This document shows positions 52,191 through 61,578 of a DNA stretch of 64,000 nt, piece by piece (position 1 is the first letter of the stretch; each line of letters begins with the position of its first letter). The translations under genes were made by a program, and so were the position numbers. Source of the stretch: Bacteroides intestinalis DSM 17393 (GTDB lineage: Bacteria; Bacteroidota; Bacteroidia; Bacteroidales; Bacteroidaceae); assembly GCF_000172175.1 (NCBI RefSeq), contig NZ_ABJL02000007.1:124001-188000 (forward strand), written 5' to 3'. The notes under the pieces were generated by a model. It ran no database searches, was not told the origin of the DNA, and was given only the letters and a program-made list of their open reading frames with translations.

Positions 52191-54128
52191 ATGAAAAGTA
52201 TAAAACTTATTATGGCTTTGTTGGCAGGTCTGCTTCTTACAAGCCTGACTGTATCTGCACAAGATGCAAACTTTTATATCTATCTGTGTCTGGGACAATC
52301 GAACATGGAAGGGAATGCCCGCTATGAGGCTCAGGACACATTGGTAAGTCCGCGTTTCCAAGTGTTGTCAGCTGTAGACAATAAAGAATTGGGCAGGGTA
52401 AAGGGTAAATGGTATCCGGCACGTGCTCCGCTGTGTCGTCAGCGTACGGGGTTGACTCCCGTAGACTACTTTGGGCGGACAATGATAGAGAACCTTCCGG
52501 AAAATGTACGTGTGGGTGTGGTGCATGTAGCAGTGGGCGGCTGCAAGATAGAACTTTTCCAGAAAGACAAGCGCGGGGAATATATCAAGACAGCTCCGCA
52601 ATGGATGTTGGGTATGCTCAAGGAGTATGACAACGATCCTTATGCCCGCTTAGTGGAGATGGCTAAAATAGCACAGAAAGATGGCGTGATAAAAGGTATC
52701 TTATTGCACCAGGGTGAATCGAACACGGGAGAAGAGGAATGGCCTGCAAAAGTAAAGGATGTATATGACAACTTGCTGGCTGATTTAAATTTGAAAGCTG
52801 AAGAAGTTCCTTTACTGGCCGGTGAGGTAGTGAATGCCGACCACGGGGGTACTTGTGCCGCCATGAATCCGATCATAGCAACCTTGCCGCAGGTGATAAA
52901 GAACTGTGCCGTTGTTTCGTCAAAAGGCTTGAGCTGTGCTGCCGACCATCTGCACTTTGATGCTGCCGGTTATCGCGTTTTGGGCCGCCGCTATGCTGCC
53001 GCCATGCTGAAGATAATGGGTAAGGAACTTCCCACCACAGAGGAAGTAATAAAGAATACGGTGGAAGCCTCATCGAATATGCACGGTTGCGATTTTCCAC
53101 GTCTGGATAAGGAGAACCGTGCCTATTTCCGCATCTTTTCACCCGACGTAAAACGCTTGCAGGTGGATATTTGCGGCAAGAAGTATGATATGGATAAAGA
53201 TGAACAGGGTTGGTGGACAGTGAAGACTGACCCGTTGGTAGTTGGTTTCCACTATTACTTCTTGTTGGTGGACGGTTTCTCGGTTATCGACCCCATGAGT
53301 TGTACTTACTTTGGCTGTAGCCGTATGGCAAGTGGGATAGAAGTGCCTGAGGGTAAAGAAGGCGATTATTACCGCCCACAGAATGTGCCCCACGGACAGG
53401 TGCGCACCTGTACTTACTATGCTGAAAGCCAGCAGCGTTTCCGTCGTTGCGTGGTCTATACTCCCGCCGAATATGAAAAAAATACAAAGAAACGCTATCC
53501 GGTGCTTTATCTGCAACACGGCATGGGCGAGGATGAAACCGGATGGAGCACACAGGGCTACATGTACAACATTCTCGATAACCAGATTGCCGAAGGTAAA
53601 TGTGTGCCCATGATTGTGGTGATGGAAAGTGGCGATGTAGAAGTGGGATTCCGCCCGCGTCCCGGAAAGAATGTGAATGATGAACGTAACCTGTATGGTT
53701 CTTCTTTTGCCACTCTGATGATAAATGACCTTATCCCGATGGTGGACAAAACATTCCGTACTTATACTGACCGCGAACACCGTGCTATGGCGGGGCTGTC
53801 ATGGGGTGGCAAGCAAACTTTCGACATTACTTTGACCAATCTTGATAAATTTTCGTATATTGGCAGTTTCAGTGGAGCTATCTTCGGACTGGATGTAAAG
53901 AATGCCTTCAATGGAGTGTTTGCTGATGCCGATATTTTCAACAAGAAAGTACATTACTTGTTCCTGGGCTGCGGAACGGAAGAAAATATGGGAACCGCAC
54001 AACTTATTGAGGCTCTGCAAGGCATGAATATCCGTGTAGCTTCATATAAATCGCAGGGAACAGCCCACGAATGGCTTACCTGGCGCAGATGTCTGAATGA
54101 ATTTTTACCGAATTTATTTAAGAAGTAA
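52191..54128 (+). CDS. CE6-CE1 fusion: acetylxylan esterase plus feruloyl-type esterase
   Basis: A 645-residue exported protein. After a signal peptide (1-23), residues about 25-285 form a CE6/SASA-type SGNH esterase: the serine is S37 in LGQSNMEG, HQGESN is near 183 and the Asp/His pair is in DHLHFDAAGY near 260. Residues about 295-645 repeat the Ig-like plus CE1 layout (GVHYY-type strand, HGMGEDETGW near 444, nucleophile S537 in AGLSWGG, GTAHEWLTWRRCL at the end). Such fused acetyl-feruloyl esterases are known from xylan loci of gut Bacteroidota and remove both acetyl and feruloyl groups. ATG 52191 has an AT-rich upstream region and a normal signal peptide. Confidence 0.88.
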   Translation: MKSIKLIMALLAGLLLTSLTVSAQDANFYIYLCLGQSNMEGNARYEAQDTLVSPRFQVLSAVDNKELGRVKGKWYPARAPLCRQRTGLTPVDYFGRTMIENLPENVRVGVVHVAVGGCKIELFQKDKRGEYIKTAPQWMLGMLKEYDNDPYARLVEMAKIAQKDGVIKGILLHQGESNTGEEEWPAKVKDVYDNLLADLNLKAEEVPLLAGEVVNADHGGTCAAMNPIIATLPQVIKNCAVVSSKGLSCAADHLHFDAAGYRVLGRRYAAAMLKIMGKELPTTEEVIKNTVEASSNMHGCDFPRLDKENRAYFRIFSPDVKRLQVDICGKKYDMDKDEQGWWTVKTDPLVVGFHYYFLLVDGFSVIDPMSCTYFGCSRMASGIEVPEGKEGDYYRPQNVPHGQVRTCTYYAESQQRFRRCVVYTPAEYEKNTKKRYPVLYLQHGMGEDETGWSTQGYMYNILDNQIAEGKCVPMIVVMESGDVEVGFRPRPGKNVNDERNLYGSSFATLMINDLIPMVDKTFRTYTDREHRAMAGLSWGGKQTFDITLTNLDKFSYIGSFSGAIFGLDVKNAFNGVFADADIFNKKVHYLFLGCGTEENMGTAQLIEALQGMNIRVASYKSQGTAHEWLTWRRCLNEFLPNLFKK

Positions 54129-54138
54129 TATCTAATTT

Positions 54139-55287
54139 ATGAAGAAACAAATTTTATTTTGGAGTATGATGTCATGGATGGTAAGCGTAGGCTTACCATC
54201 TTTTGCGCAGACAGTGGAGGATTTCAAACCATCGGAAGTGAATCAACCGGGGAAGCTTTATCCTCAGGTCAATTCGGAGCGTAAGGTTCGTGTACAAATT
54301 TCGGCACCCGAAGCAAAGGTAGTACAACTCGATTTGGGTGGCGTGAAGTATGACCTTACCAAAGATGAAAAGGGTGTGTGGACAGGCGAGTCCGCTCCGC
54401 AACAGGAGGGATTCCATTATTACCAGCTGAATGTGGACGGAGCAGCTGTTCCTGATCCGGGTACCATTTATTTCTATGGAGCGGGTCGTTGGGGCAGTGG
54501 TATAGAGGTTCCGGCTCATGATGCCGATTTCTATGCCTTGAAAGATGTTCCTCACGGCTTGCTGAGTGAGATGAATTATTATTCCAATCTGACAAAAGCA
54601 TGGAGGCGTTGTTTTGTTTATACTCCGGCGGGATATGGGGATAATAAAGATAAACGTTACCCGGTGCTTTATCTGCAACATGGTAGTTTTGAGGACGAAA
54701 CGGGATGGGGAAGACAAGGTAAGACCAATTTGATTCTGGACAATCTGATTGCCGCCGGAAAGGCAGTTCCTATGTTGGTGGTAATGGACAATGGATACGC
54801 TACGAAGCCCGGTGAAAAGTCGCCTTTTGCTGCTTCTATTTTTGAAGAAGTGCTGATGAACGAAGTCATTCCGATGATTGATGCGAAGTTTCGTACCTTA
54901 TCCGGTCGTGAAGACCGCGCCATTGCAGGATTGTCGATGGGGGCTAACCAAACTATGCATATTGCCATGAATAATCCCGGGCATTTTGCCTATTATGGTG
55001 GTTTCAGTGGTACGTCCAATTATCCGAGTACCGAACCGCTGGATGCAACTACTTTCCTTAATGGGAAGTTTAAAGATGCTAAGGCTGTAAACGTTCAGTT
55101 TAAGGTTTTCTTTCTGGGACTTGGTACGGCCGAACCGCATCCTTTCCCCGGAGTAGTAAAGGCTTTCCGGCAGATGATGGACAAACAGGGAATTAAATAT
55201 GTGTATTATGAATCTCCCGATACGGCCCATGAATGGCTCACGTGGCGCAGAGCATTGAATGAGTTTGCTCCGCTTCTTTTTAAATAA
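54139..55287 (+). CDS. CE1-type esterase, paralog of the 43123 and 52191 enzymes
   Basis: A 382-residue exported esterase with a signal peptide (about 1-24, ending SFAQ). The Ig-like N-terminal domain (KVRVQISAPEAKVVQLD near 50) precedes the hydrolase with nucleophile S266 in AGLSMGA and the catalytic His region DTAHEWLTWRRALNEF near 362. LYLQHGSFEDETGW differs slightly from the GMGE/D of the other two. It starts 10 bases after the CE6-CE1 gene, so both are co-transcribed. It is probably a feruloyl esterase with a different side-chain preference. Confidence 0.88.
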   Translation: MKKQILFWSMMSWMVSVGLPSFAQTVEDFKPSEVNQPGKLYPQVNSERKVRVQISAPEAKVVQLDLGGVKYDLTKDEKGVWTGESAPQQEGFHYYQLNVDGAAVPDPGTIYFYGAGRWGSGIEVPAHDADFYALKDVPHGLLSEMNYYSNLTKAWRRCFVYTPAGYGDNKDKRYPVLYLQHGSFEDETGWGRQGKTNLILDNLIAAGKAVPMLVVMDNGYATKPGEKSPFAASIFEEVLMNEVIPMIDAKFRTLSGREDRAIAGLSMGANQTMHIAMNNPGHFAYYGGFSGTSNYPSTEPLDATTFLNGKFKDAKAVNVQFKVFFLGLGTAEPHPFPGVVKAFRQMMDKQGIKYVYYESPDTAHEWLTWRRALNEFAPLLFK

Positions 55288-55315
55288 TTGTCAACTTTTT
55301 AATAAACTGAAAAAT

Positions 55316-56296
55316 ATGAAACTTGTTTTTGGATTTGTGTGTGCGTTGTTCTATTCATTCATGTCTTTCGGACAGATTACGCAATGGACTGATATCAACT
55401 ATGCTAATGACAGTCTGGAGGGACATAAACTCGATATTTATCTGCCCGATGGAGGACAGACTGAATATAAAGTGGTGGTCTTGATCTACGGTAGCGCCTG
55501 GTTTGCCAATAATATGAAGCAGATGGCTTTCCAGGCGATGGGGAAACCGTTGCTCGACGGGGGATTTGCGGTGGTTTCCATCAACCATCGTTCCAGTGGC
55601 GATGCGAAGTTTCCGGCGCAGATCAATGATGTGAAGGCAGCTGTGCGCTTTATCCGTGCCCATGCTGATGAATACCGGCTCGATACATCCTTTATCGGTA
55701 TCACCGGATTTTCATCGGGCGGCCATTTGTCTTCACTGGCCGGCACTACCAATGGAGTCAAAGTATATAAGGTGGGTGATACGGAGATGGACATCGAAGG
55801 AAATGTGGGAGATTGCACTTCCTTTAGCAGCCGGGTGGATGCAGTGGTGGATTGGTTCGGACCGATAGACATGACGCGCATGGAAAACTGTGCTACGACC
55901 AAAGGGGCAGATTCACCTGAGGCGGCCTTGATAGGAGGGACACCGGCTGAACACATGGATGTGCTGACCCTTTTGAATCCGATGACTTATATCGACGAAA
56001 AGGATCCGAAGTTTTTGGTGATTCATGGGGATGCCGATACCGTTGTTCCTCATTGCCAGAGTGTCTTCTTTAAAGATACTTTAAGTGCAAAAGGACGATT
56101 GGAAGAGTTTATTACCGTACCCCAGGGACAGCACGGTCCTATAACTTTCAATGAGCAGACTTTTAAAAAGATGACTGAGTTTTTCAGGAAGCAGGCTGCC
56201 ATGGATTTGTGTCCTGCAAATATAACACTTGTGCCACATATACGCCCTGGCAGCAAGAAAAATCCTCCTCAAAAACAGTTTTATACCCTTTATTAA
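55316..56296 (+). CDS. Alpha/beta-hydrolase esterase, BD-FAE/HSL-like
   Basis: A 326-residue exported hydrolase with a signal peptide (1-20). Residues about 35-300 form an alpha/beta fold of the BD-FAE/hormone-sensitive lipase group. The nucleophile is S133 in TGFSSGGH, the Asp is in HGDADTVVPH near 242 and the His is in QGQHGPITF near 275. LIYGSAW replaces the usual HGG oxyanion motif. It probably cleaves an ester on xylan oligosaccharides. The upstream frame is open to 55259 within the preceding gene; the signal peptide fixes 55316. Confidence 0.82.
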   Translation: MKLVFGFVCALFYSFMSFGQITQWTDINYANDSLEGHKLDIYLPDGGQTEYKVVVLIYGSAWFANNMKQMAFQAMGKPLLDGGFAVVSINHRSSGDAKFPAQINDVKAAVRFIRAHADEYRLDTSFIGITGFSSGGHLSSLAGTTNGVKVYKVGDTEMDIEGNVGDCTSFSSRVDAVVDWFGPIDMTRMENCATTKGADSPEAALIGGTPAEHMDVLTLLNPMTYIDEKDPKFLVIHGDADTVVPHCQSVFFKDTLSAKGRLEEFITVPQGQHGPITFNEQTFKKMTEFFRKQAAMDLCPANITLVPHIRPGSKKNPPQKQFYTLY

Positions 56297-56309
56297 GGGG
56301 ATTACCTGT

Positions 56310-56393
56310 TATTTTTGCACTTAACATTAACATTCGAATAGTTATTTTGGAAAGTATCATAGCCGGCCCAGGCTTGATATTCAAATGATACTT
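56310..56393 (+). promoter_or_regulatory. Promoter and leader hairpin before the GH43 at 56432
   Basis: TATTTTTG at 56310-56317 fits TAnnTTTG. In the leader, aagtatcat (56352-56360) and atgatactt (56385-56393) form a 9-base stem with a 24-base loop. This gives a structured 5' leader of about 108 bases before the ATG at 56432. Confidence 0.55.
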
Positions 56394-56431
56394 CACATAA
56401 TACAGATGTAGTTTTAACAATACTTGCAACT

Positions 56432-57490
56432 ATGAAGATACTGTTTCATTTCACAATAACTCTGTTCGTTCTTAATCTGGTTGCCTGTAACCAGACTAAG
56501 AGCCCAGAGCCGATAAAACAATATACATTTATTGGCGGCAAGGAAGGAGATAAGATAGACACCACTTCCTTTGACTCTTTACAGCTAAGCGATCCCTTTA
56601 TCCTGGCCGATGAAGAAACACAGATGTATTATCTGGTTGGAAGTGGCGGTAGTTTATGGAAAAGTACAAATATGAAAAAGTGGACAGGCCCCTATCAATA
56701 CATTACTGTGGATACAACTTCCTGGATTGGAACCGCGCCAAGAATATGGGCTCCGGAGCTCCATAAATATAAAGGTAAATACTATTGTTTCGTTACCTTT
56801 ACCAATCCCAAGATCATAGTAGACACTGTACCTGATAGATACAATGTACAACGCCGTGCCACCCATATCCTTACATCCGACAAAGCAGCAGGTCCTTACC
56901 ATCCCATCAGCGACAAGAACTATCTGCCGGAGGACTGGTCTACACTCGACGGTACTTTCTGGGAAGAAGACGGAGTGCCCTATATGGTCTTTTGTCACGA
57001 ATGGATGCAAACCGTAGACGGGATGATCGACTACGTTCAACTGACTCCGGAACTATCAGAATCAATAGGAACCTCTACCACCCTTTTCAGAGCATCCGAT
57101 GCCCCATGGCCAAGAGAAATGAAATCGATAGGCGAGCTCACTATCGGTATGGCACTAGGAGGTTATGTGGCAGATGGGCCTTTTCTGTTCCGGACGGATA
57201 CGGGACGTTTAGGAATACTGTGGTCCAGTTGGAGTAACAGCCGTTGTGCACAGGGAGTGGCTTTCTCCGAGTCGGGTAAACTTGCAGGTCCGTGGGTTCA
57301 GTGCAATACTCCTCTGATATCCAATAACTCAGGGCATGGTATGTTGTTCCGTACATTCGATGGAAAGTTGTTAATGTGCCTGCATCACCAAAGCCTCGAC
57401 TCCGAGAACCTAGGCCCACGAAGACCAATATTGTTCGAAGTCGATATTTCAGGAGACGAAATTAGAATACTGGGGAAATATCATCCTTAG
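56432..57490 (+). CDS. GH43 family glycoside hydrolase lipoprotein
   Basis: A 352-residue lipoprotein (C19 in LVAC), so it is fixed to a membrane surface. The GH43 propeller shows the base D54 in SDPFILADEE, WAPELHKYKGKYYCFV near 110, the second Asp in WSTLDGTFWEEDG near 172, and the general acid region YVADGPFLF near 247. GH43 enzymes here would be beta-xylosidases or alpha-L-arabinofuranosidases; which cannot be told. It precedes the GH3 gene by 48 bases on the same strand. Confidence 0.85.
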   Translation: MKILFHFTITLFVLNLVACNQTKSPEPIKQYTFIGGKEGDKIDTTSFDSLQLSDPFILADEETQMYYLVGSGGSLWKSTNMKKWTGPYQYITVDTTSWIGTAPRIWAPELHKYKGKYYCFVTFTNPKIIVDTVPDRYNVQRRATHILTSDKAAGPYHPISDKNYLPEDWSTLDGTFWEEDGVPYMVFCHEWMQTVDGMIDYVQLTPELSESIGTSTTLFRASDAPWPREMKSIGELTIGMALGGYVADGPFLFRTDTGRLGILWSSWSNSRCAQGVAFSESGKLAGPWVQCNTPLISNNSGHGMLFRTFDGKLLMCLHHQSLDSENLGPRRPILFEVDISGDEIRILGKYHP

Positions 57491-57538
57491 CAATCAAGAA
57501 ATGAAAACATAATTTTATACCATGAAAACAACATTATT

Positions 57539-60127
57539 ATGAAAAAGGTATTAGTAATCTGTGGTTTGTTATTCTCCCTATCGGGGTGGGGGCAAACATT
57601 GCCGTATCAGAATCCTGAACTAAGTCCGGCAGAAAGAGCGAAGGATTTAGTAAAACGCTTGACTTTAGAAGAGAAAGCGCTCTTGATGTGTGATGATTCG
57701 GAAGCCATTCCACGCTTGGGAATAAAGAAATTCAACTGGTGGAGTGAAGCCCTTCACGGAGTAGCCAATCAGGGAAATGTAACCGTCTTCCCCGAACCTG
57801 TAGGAATGGCCGCTTCATTCAATGACAAACTGGTATTCGAAATCTTCAATGCAGTCTCCGATGAAATGCGTGCCAAACATAACGAACGCGTACGCAACGG
57901 ACTGGAAGACGTCCGTTTCCACAGTCTCTCCGTCTGGACTCCCAATGTAAACATTTTCCGTGATCCCCGTTGGGGACGCGGTCAGGAAACTTACGGGGAA
58001 GATCCTTACCTGACTTCTCAAATGGGTATCGCAGTGGTAAAAGGATTACAGGGACCTGAAAATGAAAAGTATCGTAAATTGCTTGCATGTGCCAAGCATT
58101 ATGCCGTACATAGTGGTCCGGAATGGAGCCGTCATACAGCCAATCTGAACAACGTCAGTCCCCGTGACCTATGGGAAACTTACCTGCCTGCATTCAAGGC
58201 ACTGGTACAAAAAGCCGATGTACGCGAAGTGATGTGTGCCTACCAGCGCTTGGACGATGATCCTTGTTGTGGAAACACCCGTCTGCTTCAACAGATACTC
58301 CGTGATGAATGGGGATTCAAATATCTCGTAGTCTCCGATTGTGGAGCCATTGCCGACTTCTGGACTTCCCACAAAAGTTCCTCCGATGCCGTACATGCAG
58401 CCGTCAAAGGAACCATGGCAGGTACAGATGTGGAATGTGGATACGGATACGCTTATCAGAAACTACCGGAAGCCGTATCCAGAGGATTGATAACGGAAGA
58501 AGAAGTGAACAAACATGTGCTCCGCCTGATGGAAGGACGCTTTGAACTCGGAGAAATGGATGACCCGTCATTAGTGAACTGGACAAAAATACCGATGTCG
58601 GTAGTCAACTGTAAGGCTCACAAAGATTTGTCACTGAATATGTCACGCCAGACAATGACACTCTTACAGAACAAGAACAATGTATTGCCTTTAAGTAAAT
58701 CCATCCGCAAGATTGCGGTTATCGGTCCTAACGCTGATGACAAACCTATGCTGTGGGGCAACTACAACGGAACTCCGAATCAGACCATTACCATCTTGGA
58801 CGGCTTCAAAAGTAAACTGAAAAAGAATCAGATCGTCTACATGAAAGGCTGTGACCTGGTGAATGACCAAACATTGGAATCCTATCTTGACCAATGCAGC
58901 ATAGATGGGAAACCCGGCATAAAAGCTACATTCTGGAACAATCCAGAACGCCAGGGAGAGCCTGTCTCTTCACTCCGTACCACCCAGCCTATCAACGTGA
59001 CTACATACGGATTACATACTTTCGGCCCGGGAGTGAATCTTGAAAAGTTCTCAGCCAAATACGAAACCGTATTAATCCCGAAGGAATCAGGCGAAATTCT
59101 CCTCAATCTCGAAGGTTGCAGTTACTTTGAATTATTGGTAAACGGCAAGTCGATGACTAAACACCGCACTTGGAGAACCACCGATACCCGCACCATGCTA
59201 CAAGTGGAGAAGGGGAAAGAATATAAGATAGAAATACTCTATGCACAAGTAGAAAACTGGGCTGCAAACCTGAAGTTCAACCTCGGAAAAGAATTCCCGA
59301 TCAATTACAGTGAAAGCATTTCGAAACTTAAAGGCATAGATGTAGTGGTCTTCGTAGGTGGCATTTCGCCACAACTGGAAGGGGAAGAAATGCCTGTAAA
59401 TATTCCCGGCTTCAAAGGGGGTGACCGTACAGATATAGAATTACCCGCCGTACAGCGAAACTTCCTGAAAGCTCTGAAAGATGCCGGAAAACAAGTAGTA
59501 TTTGTCAATTGTTCCGGATCGTCTATGGCATTGCTGCCCGAAACGGAAAGTTGCGACGCTATTCTCCAGGCATGGTATGGAGGAGAACTGGGTGGATATG
59601 CTGTAGCCGATGTGCTGTTCGGTGATTATAACCCCTCCGGCAAGCTGCCCGTCACTTTCTACAAAAATACGAAACAACTTCCCGACTATGAGGATTACTC
59701 CATGAAAGGACGTACATACCGATATATGTCCGACCCTCTGTTCCCATTTGGATTCGGATTAAGTTACACGGATTTCGCCATAGGTACAGCCAGTTGCAAC
59801 AAAACCCAACTCCGTACAGATGAGTCGCTGACCTTGACTGTACCGGTCTCCAACACAGGCAAACGGTCCGGAACTGAAATCGTACAGGTTTACATACGCA
59901 AAACAGATGATGCTGATGGACCATTAAAGTCCCTGAAAGCCTATGCACGTGTAGAACTCGCAACAGGAGCCCAACAGGATGTCAAGATAGAGTTGCCATC
60001 CGAATCATTCGAATGTTTCGATCCTTCTACAAATACCATGCGTGTGGCACCGGGTGAGTACGAGTTATTCTACGGAACAAGTTCCGCAGCCCAGGACCTG
60101 CAATCTGTCAAAGTCACTTTACAATAA
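57539..60127 (+). CDS. GH3 beta-xylosidase/beta-glucosidase with PA14 insert
   Basis: An 862-residue exported glycosidase with a signal peptide (1-19). The GH3 barrel covers about 25-350, with nucleophile D267 in YLVVSDCGAI and WWSEALHGV near 64 typical of xylosidases. The second GH3 domain begins near 385 (IAVIGPNADDKPMLWGNY). A PA14-type insert lies near 440-590, and the C-terminus is a fibronectin-III-like domain (about 750-862). NWWSEALHGVAN and the locus suggest xylan 1,4-beta-xylosidase. It acts on xylooligosaccharides, most likely in the periplasm. A terminator follows at 60129. Confidence 0.92.
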   Translation: MKKVLVICGLLFSLSGWGQTLPYQNPELSPAERAKDLVKRLTLEEKALLMCDDSEAIPRLGIKKFNWWSEALHGVANQGNVTVFPEPVGMAASFNDKLVFEIFNAVSDEMRAKHNERVRNGLEDVRFHSLSVWTPNVNIFRDPRWGRGQETYGEDPYLTSQMGIAVVKGLQGPENEKYRKLLACAKHYAVHSGPEWSRHTANLNNVSPRDLWETYLPAFKALVQKADVREVMCAYQRLDDDPCCGNTRLLQQILRDEWGFKYLVVSDCGAIADFWTSHKSSSDAVHAAVKGTMAGTDVECGYGYAYQKLPEAVSRGLITEEEVNKHVLRLMEGRFELGEMDDPSLVNWTKIPMSVVNCKAHKDLSLNMSRQTMTLLQNKNNVLPLSKSIRKIAVIGPNADDKPMLWGNYNGTPNQTITILDGFKSKLKKNQIVYMKGCDLVNDQTLESYLDQCSIDGKPGIKATFWNNPERQGEPVSSLRTTQPINVTTYGLHTFGPGVNLEKFSAKYETVLIPKESGEILLNLEGCSYFELLVNGKSMTKHRTWRTTDTRTMLQVEKGKEYKIEILYAQVENWAANLKFNLGKEFPINYSESISKLKGIDVVVFVGGISPQLEGEEMPVNIPGFKGGDRTDIELPAVQRNFLKALKDAGKQVVFVNCSGSSMALLPETESCDAILQAWYGGELGGYAVADVLFGDYNPSGKLPVTFYKNTKQLPDYEDYSMKGRTYRYMSDPLFPFGFGLSYTDFAIGTASCNKTQLRTDESLTLTVPVSNTGKRSGTEIVQVYIRKTDDADGPLKSLKAYARVELATGAQQDVKIELPSESFECFDPSTNTMRVAPGEYELFYGTSSAAQDLQSVKVTLQ

Positions 60128-60128
60128 A

Positions 60129-60177
60129 AGGAAGTCGCCCTATTTCGGGGCTTCCTATTATTTTTATTTTATCTTTG
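60129..60177 (+). promoter_or_regulatory. Terminator of the GH3 gene and promoter of the next GH43
   Basis: aggaag..ccc and gggg.cttcct (60129-60156) form a hairpin with a T-rich tail (TTTTTATTTT to 60170). TATCTTTG at 60170-60177 follows at once and is the -7 element for the gene at 60228. Confidence 0.7.
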
Positions 60178-60227
60178 TGTCCGGATGAAGAAATAGAAAG
60201 CCCGTACACATTAAAAACAGTCAACTT

Positions 60228-61559
60228 ATGAAAAACAAAAGACTATTTTTATTATCCGCATTTCTGGTAATAATAGGTACATTAAAAGCTCAGAATCCCA
60301 TTATTACGGATCAGTTCACTGCCGATCCCACCGCCAAAGTTTTTGAAGGCAAGATGTATGTCTATCCTTCACATGACATTCCAAGCCCCATCGAGCGTCT
60401 GAAAGAATGGTTTTGTATGGCAGATTACCATGTTTTCTCGTCAGACAATCTGGTAGACTGGACAGACCACGGAGTGATCCTAAGCCAGAAAAATGTACCT
60501 TGGGTGGCTCCTGACTCCTATTCCATGTGGGCCCCCGAATGTGTATACAAGAATGGGAAATATTATTTCTACTTCCCATCCACCCCTAAAGGCGAAGGCA
60601 AACGCGGTTTCAGCATTGGAGTTGCCATAGCCGACAAGCCTTACGGCCCTTTCACCCCGCAGGCCACTCCCATCGAAGGAGTCAACGGCATCGACCCTTG
60701 CGTGCTCATTGATAAAGACGGGCAAGCCTACATATACTGGTCAGGCCGCGGAATGTCAGTAGCAAAGTTGAAAGACAATATGCTTGAACTTGCCTCAGAA
60801 CCCATGCAAATTCAAGGATTACCCGAAGGTTTCAAAGAAGGACCTTTTGCCTTTGAACGCAACGGAAAATATTACTTCACATTCCCCTGGGTAAAGGAAA
60901 AAACGGAAGTTCTGGCTTATGCGATGGGAAACAATCCCATGGGCCCCTTCGAGTTCAAGGGTATCATTATGGATGAATCACCAACCGATTGCTGGACCAA
61001 TCACCACTCATTGGTGGAATACAAAGACCAGTGGTATCTGTTCTATCACCACAACGATTACTCCCCCGAATTCGATAAAAACAGATCGGCACGGGTCGAC
61101 TCCTTATTCTTCAACGCGGACGGCACTATCCAAAAAGTAACCCCTACCCTGCGCGGAGTGGGCATAACAGACGCCCGGAAAGAAATTCAACTGGATCGCT
61201 ACAGCCGGTTAAGCAATCAGGGAGCGACCATCGATTACCTGAACCAGGCAAACAAATTCGAAGGTTGGAAAACTTTATTGAGCAAAAACGGTGCATGGGT
61301 GCAGTACAACCGGGTGAACTTCGGAGATAGTACTCCCCGGAAAGTGAAAGCAAGAGTAACCTCGGACAACGGAGGAACACTGCAAATACGTATAAACGGA
61401 ACAAACGGTCCGGTTATCTCGGAAATAAAAGTTCCCAAAACCGATAAATGGACGAATATTGAATCCTCGGTTCGTTCCGCTCAGACCGGTATCCACGATT
61501 TATACGTGTCTCTAAAAGAAAACGGTAAAGTTGAAATCGACTGGATCAGTTTTCAATAA
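60228..61559 (+). CDS. GH43 glycoside hydrolase with C-terminal CBM6
   Basis: A 443-residue exported enzyme with a signal peptide (1-21). The GH43 catalytic domain (about 24-315) has the base D33 in FTADPTAKVF, WAPECVYKNGKYYFYFP near 101, the second Asp in GIDPCVLIDKDGQAYIYW near 145 and the acid in EGPFAFERNGKYYF near 204. The C-terminal part (about 325-443: QATIDY...TDKWTNIESSV...VEIDWISF-type strands) is a CBM6 xylan-binding module. It is probably an arabinofuranosidase or xylosidase. It has its own promoter and precedes the sensor gene by 19 bases. Confidence 0.88.
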   Translation: MKNKRLFLLSAFLVIIGTLKAQNPIITDQFTADPTAKVFEGKMYVYPSHDIPSPIERLKEWFCMADYHVFSSDNLVDWTDHGVILSQKNVPWVAPDSYSMWAPECVYKNGKYYFYFPSTPKGEGKRGFSIGVAIADKPYGPFTPQATPIEGVNGIDPCVLIDKDGQAYIYWSGRGMSVAKLKDNMLELASEPMQIQGLPEGFKEGPFAFERNGKYYFTFPWVKEKTEVLAYAMGNNPMGPFEFKGIIMDESPTDCWTNHHSLVEYKDQWYLFYHHNDYSPEFDKNRSARVDSLFFNADGTIQKVTPTLRGVGITDARKEIQLDRYSRLSNQGATIDYLNQANKFEGWKTLLSKNGAWVQYNRVNFGDSTPRKVKARVTSDNGGTLQIRINGTNGPVISEIKVPKTDKWTNIESSVRSAQTGIHDLYVSLKENGKVEIDWISFQ

Positions 61560-61578
61560 CTAAATCTCCGGGCCGGAT

